DNA of 64,000 bases, taken from NCBI GenBank assembly GCA_001692895.1, contig KV748215.1, forward strand, positions 1,223,720-1,287,719, written 5' to 3'. This stretch comes from Cenococcum geophilum 1.58 (lineage: Eukaryota > Ascomycota > Dothideomycetes > Gloniales > Gloniaceae). The notes under the pieces are model-generated. The model ran no database searches and was not told the DNA's origin. It saw only the letters and a list, made by a program, of their open reading frames with translations. The first letter of the stretch is position 1, and every line of letters starts with the position of its first letter. Positions 1 through 10,388 of the stretch are shown piece by piece. The translations under genes and the position numbers were made by a program.

Positions 1-173
1 TCGAATGAGGGTATCCAGTCGATATCTGCCTGTGCCCCTGGAGGCGAATGGACTACATTGTCAACGGCAGCTTTCTTTTGAGGTTGGTAAAGAGGTGCGA
101 GCTTGTCCTCCGCTTCACGGGCAGCGAACTGCTCGTTCAATGAGGGACGGTAGTCAACTATGCCTGGCGCCAT
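1..173 (-). CDS. N-terminal part of an unrecognised protein, cut by the window edge
   Basis: An ATG on the minus strand at 173 opens a frame that stays open to the first base of the window, 57 codons plus two bases. The protein begins MAPGIVDYRPSLNEQFAARE and continues with a hydrophilic stretch rich in Ala, Glu, Lys and Pro, ending near a DIDWIPSF motif. Codon texture is coding-like (mostly G or C at third positions) and the start context (ACC before the ATG on the coding strand) is reasonable. There is no signal peptide or membrane segment. I do not recognise the family; the first 57 residues look like a soluble cytosolic enzyme leader, but that is only an impression. The rest of the gene lies outside the window. 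The 174-967 stretch upstream would hold its promoter. Confidence 0.6.
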   Translation of the reverse strand, partial: MAPGIVDYRPSLNEQFAAREAEDKLAPLYQPQKKAAVDNVVHSPPGAQADIDWIPSF

Positions 174-967
174 GCTGGTTTGTGCGTTCCAGGTAAGAAT
201 ATTATTCCTTGAAGGAGCAAGACGGTTGATGATTAGAGACTCTGAACAGCTCATGAAGCTCGCCTTTATATAGACACGGACCTCCGCTTCGAACTGCTAC
301 GGCGCTTCGATATCCTGGGGGGCTTGATGGCGCTGTGGAATTACGGCCGGCTGATCAAGTTTGATGCCTAAAAAAAGGTAACTAAATCCCACCATTATGG
401 AATCAAGGCAGGGAATCCTGTAAATTGAATTCAACTTATCTTGTTGATAGTCTATGAAGTTCTGGTTTGCTGATAGAATGCTGGTTGATCCCTGTCCAGA
501 ATCCTACGAAAAGCAACAATGCGGCGTCGCATAGGTATCGCAAGCATGAACGAATTAAGACGTGACAATGGAATACAGGGCTAAAATTACAGCTACATGA
601 ACCTTAAATTTCGACAGCCTTTCTTCCCCAAAGATGATCTGCGTACGTAAACTCAAAGCGTTATTTTGTGGACAGCCTGTGCGGGGTTCTTAGAGTCGCT
701 CCATGCCAACCTTACCTTGCTAAGCGCCGCATTTTGAGACTGATAGATGCAGATAAAATTATCCGAAGGAAACAAAGCTGCCGGCCCACCGAAGCTATTT
801 GCATAGGTCCCCAGGTCATTGGCTAATTGAGGTCAGTGAGCTGCATTGTGGATTCGGGAACTTGTGGATTTTTTGGTTTGCGGATTTGTGGTTTCAACCC
901 CTTGTACTAGTCGGGGCAAAAGTTCACTAGTACTTACAAGTAAACTCATTGCATCTCATGAGACAAC
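174..967. other. Intergenic stretch, no gene seen
   Basis: Every frame is broken by frequent stops and no splice-joined coding texture was found. It would contain the promoter of the partial gene that starts at 173. No repeat or RNA gene was recognised. Confidence 0.6.
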
Positions 968-1131
968 GAAATATCGGTAAAAATCGCCAGGCCGCAACAG
1001 CATGCATCACCCCATATAATTCCACCAATATTAATCCAATTTATAGAATATAGAGCTATATTGGTGGGGCTATATAGGGGTATATTGTTTTAATAGGCCT
1101 GGCGATTTTTACCGATATTTCAAAAACGACT
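968..1131. mobile_element. Short non-autonomous inverted-repeat element (MITE-like)
   Basis: Seen: a 26 bp perfect inverted repeat at 968-993 and 1096-1121, beginning GAAATATCGGTAAAAATCGC, flanks about 100 bp of AT-rich DNA with no coding capacity. The right arm appears to extend to 1131 as AGTCGTTTTT when read inward. Subterminal sequences are also inversely related (a CACCCCATATA-like block on the left, its counterpart at about 1060-1085). The 459 bp element at 49,085-49,543 has related ends, so the two belong to one family. Known: this layout is that of a miniature inverted-repeat transposable element, moved in trans by a DNA transposase. I could not identify a clean target-site duplication, so superfamily and exact left end are open. 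Confidence 0.7.
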
Positions 1132-1489
1132 GTAGCCGTGCACGTTAAACCCTTCGAAGCGCTCTGTGTTCAGTCGCTGCGTTATGGATCCTGGAGACAG
1201 AGATGAAGTAATAATTTACCAATATTTCTCCAAGTATACAATGCAATATCCAAGCTACGTCGAATAACCGTCGTGAAGGTAATGTCAAACCGAAGCCAAG
1301 AGGGCGGCTTGCCAGGGCCTTTCCCCCGGTTCCTCCACCACCCCATCCATGCGTAAATCTGAGCACCAACAACCGGCGCAAACCCTCCAAAACCTCCGAC
1401 TTTCACCAAAGAAACAATCTATCAATAGCCGCAGCAACCAAAAAAGTTCTACTCTCCTCTCCTCTCCCATCACCCCAGAACCCCCAAAC
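1132..1489 (+). promoter_or_regulatory. bet1 upstream region
   Basis: This 358 bp gap separates the inverted-repeat element from the bet1 start. It includes a pyrimidine-rich stretch (about 1440-1480) just before the start codon, common in fungal promoters. No specific factor site was identified. Confidence 0.4.
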
Positions 1490-2287
1490 ATGGCATCAAG
1501 GTACCTCCCTCCTCTCCCTCCTTCCACCCCCCCCCCGGCCCCCCTCCGCCCCAGCCTTCCCAAACCCCAAACAACCCTCTCCGCGACCCAACCCACCAAC
1601 TAACCCGCACCGCCCCCAGATTCTCCTCCCACCGCGACGCCCGCTCCGCCCTCTTCAGCACCTATGACCGCACCAGCTCGCCCTCTAAATCGAAGCCAGG
1701 GACCCCCGCCAGCAACGGCTACGGGTACGGCGGGCCGGCCTTCTCAGCGTACCCGAGCAGCAGCAGCAGCAGCAGCCCGAGTGCCGGAGGCGCGTTCAGG
1801 CCCGCGACGCCGAATGCGCGCGGGCAGTACTCGGACGCCGTGCTGAGCGAGCTGGAGAGCCAGAATGAGGAGCAGCTCGAGGGCATGAGCGCTAAGGTGA
1901 AGATGCTGAAGGATGTGCGTTGTTCTTTCTCTCTCTCTCCGCCCTCCCTTCCATTCCCTAAGGCGCTTTTTTCTTTCCTGAGTTATGTGGACCACAGACC
2001 CTGAGTCCCTGCGGAATAGCGGGATGCTGTGGGTGTGGTGGGATTGGTGTGGGATTTGGGCTGATTTGGGGGTTGGGCAGATTACGGTTGCCATCGGCGA
2101 CGAGATCCGCGACTCGACGGCTCTGGCGGAGAAGATGAATGACTCGTTCGACGGCACCCGCGTGCGCCTGCGCGGCACGATGAATCGCATGCTACGAATG
2201 GCCGAGCGGACCGGTGTCGGCTGGAAGGCGTGGCTTGGCTTCTTCGCCGCTGTCATAGTGCTGTTCTGGTATGTCTGGTTATTCTGA
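1490..2287 (+). CDS. bet1: BET1-type SNARE for ER-Golgi transport
   Basis: Three exons (1490-1500, 1620-1914, 2081-2287) give 170 residues. The first exon is only 11 bases, MASR split by an intron. The N-terminus has the FSSHRDARSALFSTYD motif of fungal Bet1, then a Ser/Gly/Pro-rich linker with a run of seven Ser. The SNARE helix follows, about residues 90-145, with GDEIRDSTALAEKMNDSFD, and a single C-terminal anchor about 148-170 (WLGFFAAVIVLFWYVWLF). Known: Bet1 is a Qc-SNARE that pairs with Sed5, Bos1 and Sec22 to fuse COPII vesicles with the early Golgi; the protein is tail-anchored. Length and spacing fit the family. Both introns have GT-AG ends and keep frame. Ypt1, which acts in the same transport step, is encoded 43 kb away. 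Confidence 0.95.
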
Positions 2288-2816
2288 TCGGGACCAAAAT
2301 ATAAGGGGGGGGGAGTGGTGAAGGGGGAGAAATGGGCTGGAGATGGCTGTATAGTTATTTTGTGTGTTTGTATTTGGGGAAGGCGCAAGGGGCAGCGGAA
2401 AAGAATTGTACTATATGGGTCATGAACATGGCGTTGGGGCGTTTTATACTGCTGGTTAGGCTGAAGGAGGCCGAGATGCTTGTATAGGGCTCGGGAACCG
2501 TTAACTAGCATTTGTAGATGCTAGGGGGAAAAACTGGACCGTAGAGCCAACCAAAGCTATTGAATTTTAATGTGCCGGTATGCTTAAATTTGGAGCATCT
2601 GAAGGGTTACTATTCAAGCAGTACATTTCAGAAAGCATTCACATTTTGATATTGAGACGCTAAGAGGAAAAGTAGTGATACATATATATACATTCGTAGC
2701 AGAAAACTCCGAATGCGGAGGTGCGTCCCTGACACCAACCACCTCTCTTGAAACATTATACATTTTCGGTCAAAAAGCCTCGTACACTCTTCGTACATAC
2801 ATCATACACACATCCT
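2288..2816. other. 3' untranslated region between convergent genes
   Basis: The 529 bp between the ends of bet1 (+) and yme2 (-) should hold both 3' ends. A minus-strand frame of 255 codons across bet1 is an antisense shadow. Nothing else is seen. Confidence 0.6.
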
Positions 2817-5577
2817 CTAATACTCCTCCCCAAGCACCTTCTTCAACGCCCCGCTCTCTTTCTCATACTTCTCCACCTTCGCCTGACTCTGCGCCAGCTT
2901 ACCAAGTAACCACTGCACGCGCGGCGCTAACTCCGCCGGCTGCTTCTTCAGCTTCGAAAGCAGCCGCAGCTCGCCCTCATACTTACCGATATTGCCATTC
3001 TCGATCTTGATCAGCTCGCTCAGCACCGCGAGATCCAGCCTACTCCGCAACACCAGATCCTCGGTCAGCAGCTTGAACGCGGGTTGGTAGACCGGCTTCC
3101 CTGGCTTGATCGCAGCCGGGCGGCCGTTAGTGCCGCTGACGATGCTGATGAGCTCGGCTTGCTCGAGCGCCTGGAGTACCTTCTCACCGCCGAATTTATA
3201 CGAGTCACTCAGCAGCACCTCGTTGTAGCGCAGCGTCTCCCGCGCCGCGAGCTGCTTGATCAGCAGCCAGGCTTGCTCCGGGTTCCATTGGCGCGCCGCG
3301 TCCGCCGAGTCTTCGACGCCAAAGAGGTACATTTTCAGGATCTCGGACGCGGACTGCTCGATGATTTCGCGCACGGCTTTGTACGGCGTCTCGCCTGTCT
3401 TGATTCGGCGCGCGAGGAACTCGAGGTCCGTCAGCCTTCCACCGAGGGATGCGATGCAGGAGTCCAGCTCGGCGAGATCGGTGCGGCGCTGTGACGGTGT
3501 CAATTTGAACGAGCCACCCTCCTGATCGTAAATGTCAGGGTCGGAGTCGAGATGGGTGATGACGAAGCGTTTGGCAACCTCGGGCGAGCAATCCGAGAGG
3601 GATATTTGCCGGAAGACGCGGTCTGGGAGGGCTTTGCTGAGAGACTTGGAGAAGGAGACGTCGTTCGCGAGGAAGATGACGTGGGCGATATTAGCAGTTG
3701 TAAGGCGAGCAGCCCTGATAGAGTGTTAGCAATAGTGATTGGATATACGGAAGTGGGTCGTACCATTCTGCGATTTTGTCATAAACAATGCCGCCCTCTT
3801 GGCTCTTGTGAAGAAAATTATCAATTACGACAACAGGGCGCTTTTCCGGGTGAGCTTCAAGGTACTCATCTTCACCCAGATGGGCATCTTTATCGTCCTT
3901 ATGGCGACCTTCCAAAGCGATCTGTCGGAGAGCCGTTGCGGTGGTGTTCCAGATCTTCGCCAACTGTGAATCCACAGTTTCGGAGAAGCCAGTCTTCACG
4001 CCAGTGGCTCCTTGGGCGGCTAGATCAATCATGCCGCTGATACTATTCACCCACGAGAAAACTGGCCGATAGCCAACTTCAGCAGCAGCCGCACAGATTT
4101 TAGCACTATCGCCTCGTGCTTCGTGAATGGACTTGCAATCGATAACAACCTTATGTTTACGGTGCTTCAATGCTTGGTCGACGACCAATTCTTTCTTTCC
4201 TGAGCCGCGAGGACCCTGGACAATAATGAATGTATCGGTGGTCTCCATGAGCCACGTTTGAATCTGTTCAATGTTTCCTTTCCTGTCATCCCAAATAGCT
4301 TCCATGCCAGGTTCATCCTCGGCCTTCCGGCGGAATTTCAGGATATCTGTAGCCTGTGTCTTGAACCACTTGTAGATTTTGTTATCTTCAAAGTGAAATG
4401 ATCGGGTGATGTGTGCTTTGACGAAAAATGTGCGAACCCTGCACATTTAGCAGGTTTTCACTAATTAACGTGGAAGAAACACTTACGGATCAAAGATAGC
4501 AATACTAAGGCCAGCTACAAGGGCTGCCACGGCAGGAATTACGACCCTTGGGTGGCCAACCAGCCAATCTCTAATCCAATGCGCTTTGATCCTCTGCTCA
4601 TAGGCGAGCCTCAGAATGGTCCCCGCCTTGCCTCCTCCTTCAGCTTCCGAAACCAAGTAACCATGCATGCAGTTTTTCGCCATGATTGCACGTCTCCGCG
4701 CGGTAAAGTCCAGGAAAGCAAATTTGGGCAAGATCTTAGAGTCTTGCGGCTGAGGAGTAATATCTGTGAGTTTCCCATAAGGCCTGAAGAATGCGTACAA
4801 TTGCTCCTGGGAAAGCTCCACAGCTTCTGCACCTGGACTTGAAGGCAGAAACTCAACCTTCAGTCTTGGTGTGGGAAATCGATAGAGATCTTCTACCCAA
4901 GGCCGCCCCTTAACCATACCGACACGCATTCGCTGGAAAGGGTTCCACCAGGGCTTAATTTGTTCCTCTTTCAAGTACTTCTTCAAGGCGGTCTCGACCT
5001 CTGTCGATGGCATGGTCTCATCGTGAGTGAACTTGACGAATGCACCACCTTCCTTCAACCTAGGAAGGACTTTGGTGACTTGAATAGAGGTCTTTTCTTT
5101 GCTAGCCTTCTCGATAACTTTGAGAGGGTCTGCTCCGGCGACGCTGGGGCTTGTCAATCGTTTGAGAATACCAGGAATTTTTCCTTCGGCTTGAAAAGGT
5201 ACGCGGAGAAGCCATTGCAGTCGAAGTGAGTACACACCTTGAAAACTAATTTAGACATGAGATACAGAAAGGAGATATTTCGAAAGAACACACTGTCAAA
5301 GAAAAGAATGCCCTCATGTGGCCCAACACTGATGTGGCCTGATTTATTTTCGCCAGCTTCGAGGGTTGCATGTCGCACTCCTTTAGCCTCTCGGCACGAA
5401 AGTTGCGGCGATCGTGGCCTAATACACTATCAATTCATCATGTTTCTAGAAATCTTCCAAATTCCGGTGCTAATACCTTCCCGTGAGCGCGCTCGGTAAG
5501 CCTGACAAACCCCGCCGCTGGAGCATAGCGCCCACACGATAAGGCTGTAGGCCCCTATTACTCAAAGGGCGGAGCAT
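2817..5577 (-). CDS. yme2: Mitochondrial inner-membrane protein Yme2 (RNA12 family)
   Basis: Five exons (5477-5577, 5294-5418, 4487-5237, 3764-4438, 2817-3714) join in frame to 849 residues, the usual length. The N-terminus is Arg-rich without acidic residues (MLRPLSNRGLQPYRVGAMLQ), a good mitochondrial targeting signal; GPHEGILFFDSV then opens the conserved part. An RRM-like domain lies about residues 198-300, one membrane segment about 304-324 (VVIPAVAALVAGLSIAIF), and a C-terminal P-loop domain with Walker A GPRGSGKK near 400. Known: yeast Yme2 is an integral inner-membrane protein; mutations raise escape of mitochondrial DNA to the nucleus, and it is linked to nucleoid and inner-membrane organisation. 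The start was chosen by following introns of 58 and 56 bp upstream to an ATG that restores a targeting peptide; the first exon is the least certain part. Confidence 0.93.
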
Positions 5578-6598
5578 ATTGTCAAGGTCAAGCCATGGTT
5601 GAATGGTTCAGAGGTGGACGAGATGCAAAGCAAGCTTGGTTCCAAAGCTTGTGACGCAAAGCGCGAGTGCACGTCCCTCTACACTTTCTCCTTTCGGCCT
5701 AAGCGCGGTTTGCTCACCAACTGGAGAACAGCTCCTTGTTCGTTGTGGAAATACCTATTAGCGTACAAATTTGCTCTCTTCGAAAGGATAGAGAGGATTT
5801 TTTGGCCCGACATGCACAATTACAAGCTGCCCGACTATACCGCTGCCACCATGGCTGTCTCCACGGCTGCTCCACGCGTCCCTTCCATTAAGCTATACGA
5901 GCTGAGAGATGCGAGTAAGGCAGGCCTTTGCTGACGTCCTCTTATATCGCAGCGGATGAATTAACCTAAAAGCTTAGATAGCGTTTACCTTCCAACGCAC
6001 CACAACGATGAGAGGGCTCAATATCGATTCTCGCCCTTATCTAACAAGCGCTAAACGCCATCCCAACGGAAAGTCAGAATGACAAGTTGAAACAGCCATT
6101 TTGTGTGCCTTGCACTGCCTCCCCGATATGCAAGGCTGTAGGCAGACGATTGTGTCTAGCCTCGAGGCCAGGCTGAGAAAGAGCATGTTACCTCGTCATG
6201 GCCTTGTTTTATATTGACTCGTGAGGCCCAGCACCGGAGAAGCTCTACCGTCAGTGAGGCCTCTTTTACAAAGCAAGTGAATTTTACCAATATTGAGGTT
6301 CCCTCAGTGCCTAAAATACCGGGCTTCGCATCACTGAAGGCCCAGAGCTAGAGAGTGAAGCTCGATATATTCGCTCGATAGGCCGTTTGACATCTTTGGA
6401 GATGAATATTAAAATAGCTTCTATAGGTCTCTGGGCTAAATCAGGTTGTCTTCCAATCTTCCCCGTATCACTTCAACACTATAGTAAAGTGTTTAAAGTA
6501 CCCTAGAAACATTAGTTGTTAGTAAAAACCAAATTAAATGACCCCACGCCTCGAAAAATTCGAACTAACGTAGAGAACACAGAGGATCTCTCTCCAAG
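5578..6598. other. Divergent promoter region, no gene seen
   Basis: This 1021 bp lies between the start of yme2 (-) and the start of the orphan gene (+). A 111-codon plus-strand frame at 5599-5934 lacks coding texture. The stretch 6240-6560 is richer in A and T. No repeat or known motif stands out. Confidence 0.5.
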
Positions 6599-9500
6599 AT
6601 GTCGCTGGAAAGTGCCTCTGGATCAAGTCTAGACGCGGAACTTTCTAAGATCCTAAAAAGCCTCACCTACGCCCGGAAGAATTCAGGTTCTTTGCAAGAA
6701 GCCAGCACTCGGCGGCGTATGCATCGCGAAGTACTCCTTGACTGGCTGTCTAATCACTTCAGAGATGACCAGCTGTTCCCAGCTGATAGTTCATTCGTAT
6801 GGATAAACGATATCATTGCAACAAACTGCACCAACGAAGACGATTTGGAATACGTTGCTGATCTCCTCATCGAGCGCGAGTACGACTCCCCATGGATTAT
6901 CCATGACAACGGAGATACACTCCACCGAAAGGCCAGCTCAAAATTTGATCGTCTTGGCTTGGCTGGTTTCTTGCCCTTAAAGTCCTGGGATGTGACTCCT
7001 GGCCTCAGACACGAGTCTCAATTGAGGCAGTGGGAAGCCCACGTACGCATTGACGGCAACACCGCAGACGTATCCTACATATCCAAGGAAGTTTTTCAGA
7101 GTTTCCATATTAACTCCCCCCTTGAAAATAATGATTTACTCGGGGAACTCTTTGAACGTATAGACCTTGCGCTCAGTAATGCTTTGGCCGTAATCTCCTT
7201 ACTCCAGCAAAACGGCCGATGCTGTGACCGTATAACATTCCTTCGTCAAGGCGTAAACCAAGGAACCTCGAAGATAGCACCAGTTCTCGAAAGCACGTAT
7301 ATTCCACTCGAGCTGATTATTCAGTTCGCAGACAGTGTTAAAAATTGTCAAGCTGGATCAAAAGTCGGGTCATACTTGGCATTCGCAACAGGCGCCGGCG
7401 CCGCTACCGTCGCCGCTATTAGCACAATCTCAGTACTCAGGCCTGCTGGTCTAGTTGCTGGTCCGCCTGCTGTTGGTGCGGCTGCTGCTCTGTTTGTTGG
7501 TGCGGCTGCTGCTCTGTTTACTTCGGGGACCGTAGCTACCGTACCCAGAATCCACAACCTGAACTCACTTCGCAAACCGGTTTGCGACATCCTAGACCTG
7601 CTTGGTGTAAGCTTGTCATGGCCTTTTTTTCTCGCTATGCTCCCATGGGAAGTACATACGATCAGAGACGAGCAATTTATTGCATTGCATATGACAGCAT
7701 TAGCTACACAATTCCTATGCCTGGTTGTCCGGTCGTATGCTCAGGCACACACCGGAGGTCTAGCTTTCACATTCTTAGATACGCCCATATCATCCCTAAG
7801 TCTATCAGGGGCAAGACCGATGCTTCTTGGCCGGGGCGGGATGATCACGGCAACTCTTCGAAGGCTCACATGCCTTGGTGGCATGACTAGAAATGGAGTT
7901 ATGGTATTTGCGTGGGAACACCAACTCGGATCACTCAAGGACTCTGTTGCCGCCGGTCCCTCAGCGCCTGATCCCGTTGCGCCCGCTCCCCTCATTCCCA
8001 CTCCCCTCCCCGCCGCCGCCACCCCCGCCCGTCGCAGTCCCCTGCGCCCGCCACTCTTCCGCCGCATCGCGACCCCGCCGCCGCCACCACAACTGTTTGC
8101 GTGGGACCCGTCTCCCGGGGCGCCCAAAGCCGACGACGTCCCGCTGGCCATTCCACTTGACCGCTTCTCTTCTCCCTCGAGGCCCGCGCCAGCCTCAGCA
8201 CCCATCAAGGTGCCAACGGCAGCACCTTCGACCAACCCTTCGGCCTACGGCACCCCGACAGGCTTGGTGCCGGCGACAGCGTTAGCCCATACCATAGGGT
8301 CAAATGTCGCTGCCTCCTTCTGGGCCGCGACCGCCGCGCCCGCCCTGGCTTCAGGTCTCTCTGGGCCCGCAGCTGGGCCCATTGAGCCTGTCGCTACCGC
8401 GCCGGCTGCTCTCGTGCCTGCTGTGCCGTCTGATCTCGTAACGACACCGCGGGACCTTGTCGACTTGTGGGGACCATCATCATTCGTATCGCCAAATAGC
8501 AATCTAGGTAATCTTGGTGAAGACATACATGCTATCTGCATCGGAGGTGGTATAGTGCATCCCCAAGTCAGCACTAACGAACGGTTACGGCAGTGGCACT
8601 GGAGCCCTGGCCCGATTTCTAAATTACTACAGGACAGGGATATTTCAGATGCAATTGATCGTGGCCCCGGTATTAGTATGGATTCACAGATATGCATCGG
8701 TGCAAGGGTCCGAATAAACAAAAGCTGCCCGATGAGCCAACCCGAAGCCTACGAGCAAGTTCAACAGCAGTCCCAGGAGCGTCTTCACCCCATTGGTACT
8801 AGCGAGTCTCGCTGGGCTTTGGAAACCGTTCAGGCTGGTGCACAAATTGGCCAGTATGGCATTCCGCAGTTTCTGTTTGGCTGGAGAAAGCTACCTGGAG
8901 TCACGATCAAGCAGAAATATCTGAGTGGAAATAATCCGACCTTGGTCAATGATCTTGCTCAGCCGTGGGGTCTTCATGTCAGCCTATGCACCGGTGTAAT
9001 TGCAAGAGTCAGGCTACAGCAGGTACTAGCAACCTGCATAGACTTATTTATGAGCCAACGCAATCCAATCATGCTAGAATGGGAGATTTTGCGTGACAAG
9101 CATAAAATGGTGGAGGTACTGCAGAACGGGGACCTTGGAGAATGGATGGGCAAACTGCCAGGAAATTACGCAAATAATGCCAGAGATATTATCGAAGAGC
9201 TCCTGACTCGATTGCTGCCGACAGGTGTGGACGCAGAGAATAAGCTCGTGGTCAGCTGGATGCACGAAAATAGTACCCTCGAATGCCTCAAAATTCCATG
9301 CAAAGGTCGCAATCTATGGGCTCAAATTCTCTCCGACTCAGCGGACCTGGCGACTATCGCGTGCATAACACCATCCTGCCTAGAGTCGCCCTGCCACACA
9401 AATCACCGCTGCCAATATCTAACTTCCAAGGAAACTACTTCCTTTCAACACCGAAAGAGCTTTGAATTCCTGATGAGTGTTAAACCTTTCGTCTTGAACT

Positions 9501-9760
9501 ACGATGACAGTACTGCAGATGATAATGTGGGAACTTCGTGGACTCTGCAAATGAACAAATCGTATTGGATAGGCAAGATGGATTCGATGTTGTTAGCAGA
9601 TGTCAGCAATTTTCCCACAGGCACACCTATTCTTTCCGTTCGAAAGAGCACTATGGCTCTGTCAATGTACAAGAGGCTTCGCGCAAAACGCATGCTTAGA
9701 GAGACCAACGCCAAAGGAGCACAACATTGCGTCATTATTTCCGGCGGACCCGTTGTATAG
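6599..9760 (+). CDS. Large orphan protein with central hydrophobic segments and a Pro/Ala linker
   Basis: A single uninterrupted frame encodes 1053 residues, the longest intron-free gene here. I do not recognise the family. Residues 1-250 are soluble, mixed charge, with Trp-containing blocks such as WLSNHFRDDQLFPADSSFVW. Residues about 258-310 are strongly hydrophobic and Gly/Ala-rich, probably two membrane passes, including a perfect 8-residue duplication VGAAAALF. A second hydrophobic stretch is near 335-390. Residues about 445-620 form a Pro/Ala/Ser linker encoded by very GC-rich DNA, unlike the flanks. Residues 640-1053 form another soluble region with many Trp and Cys. No nucleotide-binding, protease or DNA-binding motif was found. 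The ATG is preceded by AAG and is followed by good codon texture. A membrane-tethered two-domain protein is an inference; its role is unknown. Confidence 0.75.
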   Translation: MSLESASGSSLDAELSKILKSLTYARKNSGSLQEASTRRRMHREVLLDWLSNHFRDDQLFPADSSFVWINDIIATNCTNEDDLEYVADLLIEREYDSPWIIHDNGDTLHRKASSKFDRLGLAGFLPLKSWDVTPGLRHESQLRQWEAHVRIDGNTADVSYISKEVFQSFHINSPLENNDLLGELFERIDLALSNALAVISLLQQNGRCCDRITFLRQGVNQGTSKIAPVLESTYIPLELIIQFADSVKNCQAGSKVGSYLAFATGAGAATVAAISTISVLRPAGLVAGPPAVGAAAALFVGAAAALFTSGTVATVPRIHNLNSLRKPVCDILDLLGVSLSWPFFLAMLPWEVHTIRDEQFIALHMTALATQFLCLVVRSYAQAHTGGLAFTFLDTPISSLSLSGARPMLLGRGGMITATLRRLTCLGGMTRNGVMVFAWEHQLGSLKDSVAAGPSAPDPVAPAPLIPTPLPAAATPARRSPLRPPLFRRIATPPPPPQLFAWDPSPGAPKADDVPLAIPLDRFSSPSRPAPASAPIKVPTAAPSTNPSAYGTPTGLVPATALAHTIGSNVAASFWAATAAPALASGLSGPAAGPIEPVATAPAALVPAVPSDLVTTPRDLVDLWGPSSFVSPNSNLGNLGEDIHAICIGGGIVHPQVSTNERLRQWHWSPGPISKLLQDRDISDAIDRGPGISMDSQICIGARVRINKSCPMSQPEAYEQVQQQSQERLHPIGTSESRWALETVQAGAQIGQYGIPQFLFGWRKLPGVTIKQKYLSGNNPTLVNDLAQPWGLHVSLCTGVIARVRLQQVLATCIDLFMSQRNPIMLEWEILRDKHKMVEVLQNGDLGEWMGKLPGNYANNARDIIEELLTRLLPTGVDAENKLVVSWMHENSTLECLKIPCKGRNLWAQILSDSADLATIACITPSCLESPCHTNHRCQYLTSKETTSFQHRKSFEFLMSVKPFVLNYDDSTADDNVGTSWTLQMNKSYWIGKMDSMLLADVSNFPTGTPILSVRKSTMALSMYKRLRAKRMLRETNAKGAQHCVIISGGPVV
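7472..7519 (+). repeat. Perfect 24-bp tandem duplication inside the orphan gene
   Basis: The unit at 7472-7495 is repeated exactly at 7496-7519 and encodes VGAAAALF twice in the hydrophobic segment. Perfect identity suggests recent slippage or strong constraint. Confidence 0.9.
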
Positions 9761-10388
9761 GTGTTGAGGATTGGTTGTGTGCTCGTGATCGTCTCTCACA
9801 TTTTATTCGTTTCGCTATTTCGAGAGCAATTTCAGCTGTTCTACAAAATTTGGGTTGGCTCTCTTAGGGGTCTGCTGAAAAGGCTTTGGTAGGTTTGAGT
9901 TTATGTGCGAATCCCTGGCAGCTTTCGGGTATTTGAGGAAGCTTTTAAGGGCTGATCGCAACCACCAATCGAGTGGCAGAAGTTATTTGAGGCTGGTGTT
10001 GTTCCTGGTACACAAGTTACTCTTGGTATACTTTTGGCAGTCCTCATGAGTGGGTTGAAAGAACTCTGATGAAGTACCCGAAGAGGCATTTATACATCGC
10101 CATTAGTTCCCACAGGGCCCATTGGGTTTCCGAGCTTTTTTTAGTCCTTCTACGGTGTTGAAAATTCTTGTAACATGAGGTCAGTGAAGAGTTTTCTGGG
10201 CTGAATGGCAAATTGATATCAAGATATCCAAGAGCCATCCTCCAGCCGAGTAACTTTTTGAAATGGCCTTAGCTTATAGTAAATTACACTCCTTTACCAC
10301 TTCATACAATGCCCATTGATAAGAGACTTTTGGAAAATTTTAACTTCAACTCTTGACGCTCTTACTCAATGCCATCAAACTTTATACG
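9761..10388. other. Intergenic stretch between convergent genes
   Basis: The 628 bp between the orphan (+) and the F-box-like gene (-) contain only short frames. It should carry both 3' untranslated regions. Nothing else was seen. Confidence 0.55.

Noticed and set aside
1744-2511. 255-codon minus-strand frame
   Set aside because: Antisense to bet1, whose spliced protein is clearly conserved; composition is of a GC-rich shadow frame.
5599-5934. 111-codon plus-strand frame between yme2 and the orphan
   Set aside because: No domain, poor start context and no splice continuation; lies in a divergent promoter.
6599-9760. STAND/NLR-type immune receptor
   Set aside because: The size and modular look suggested it, but no P-loop, Walker B or repeat domain is present.
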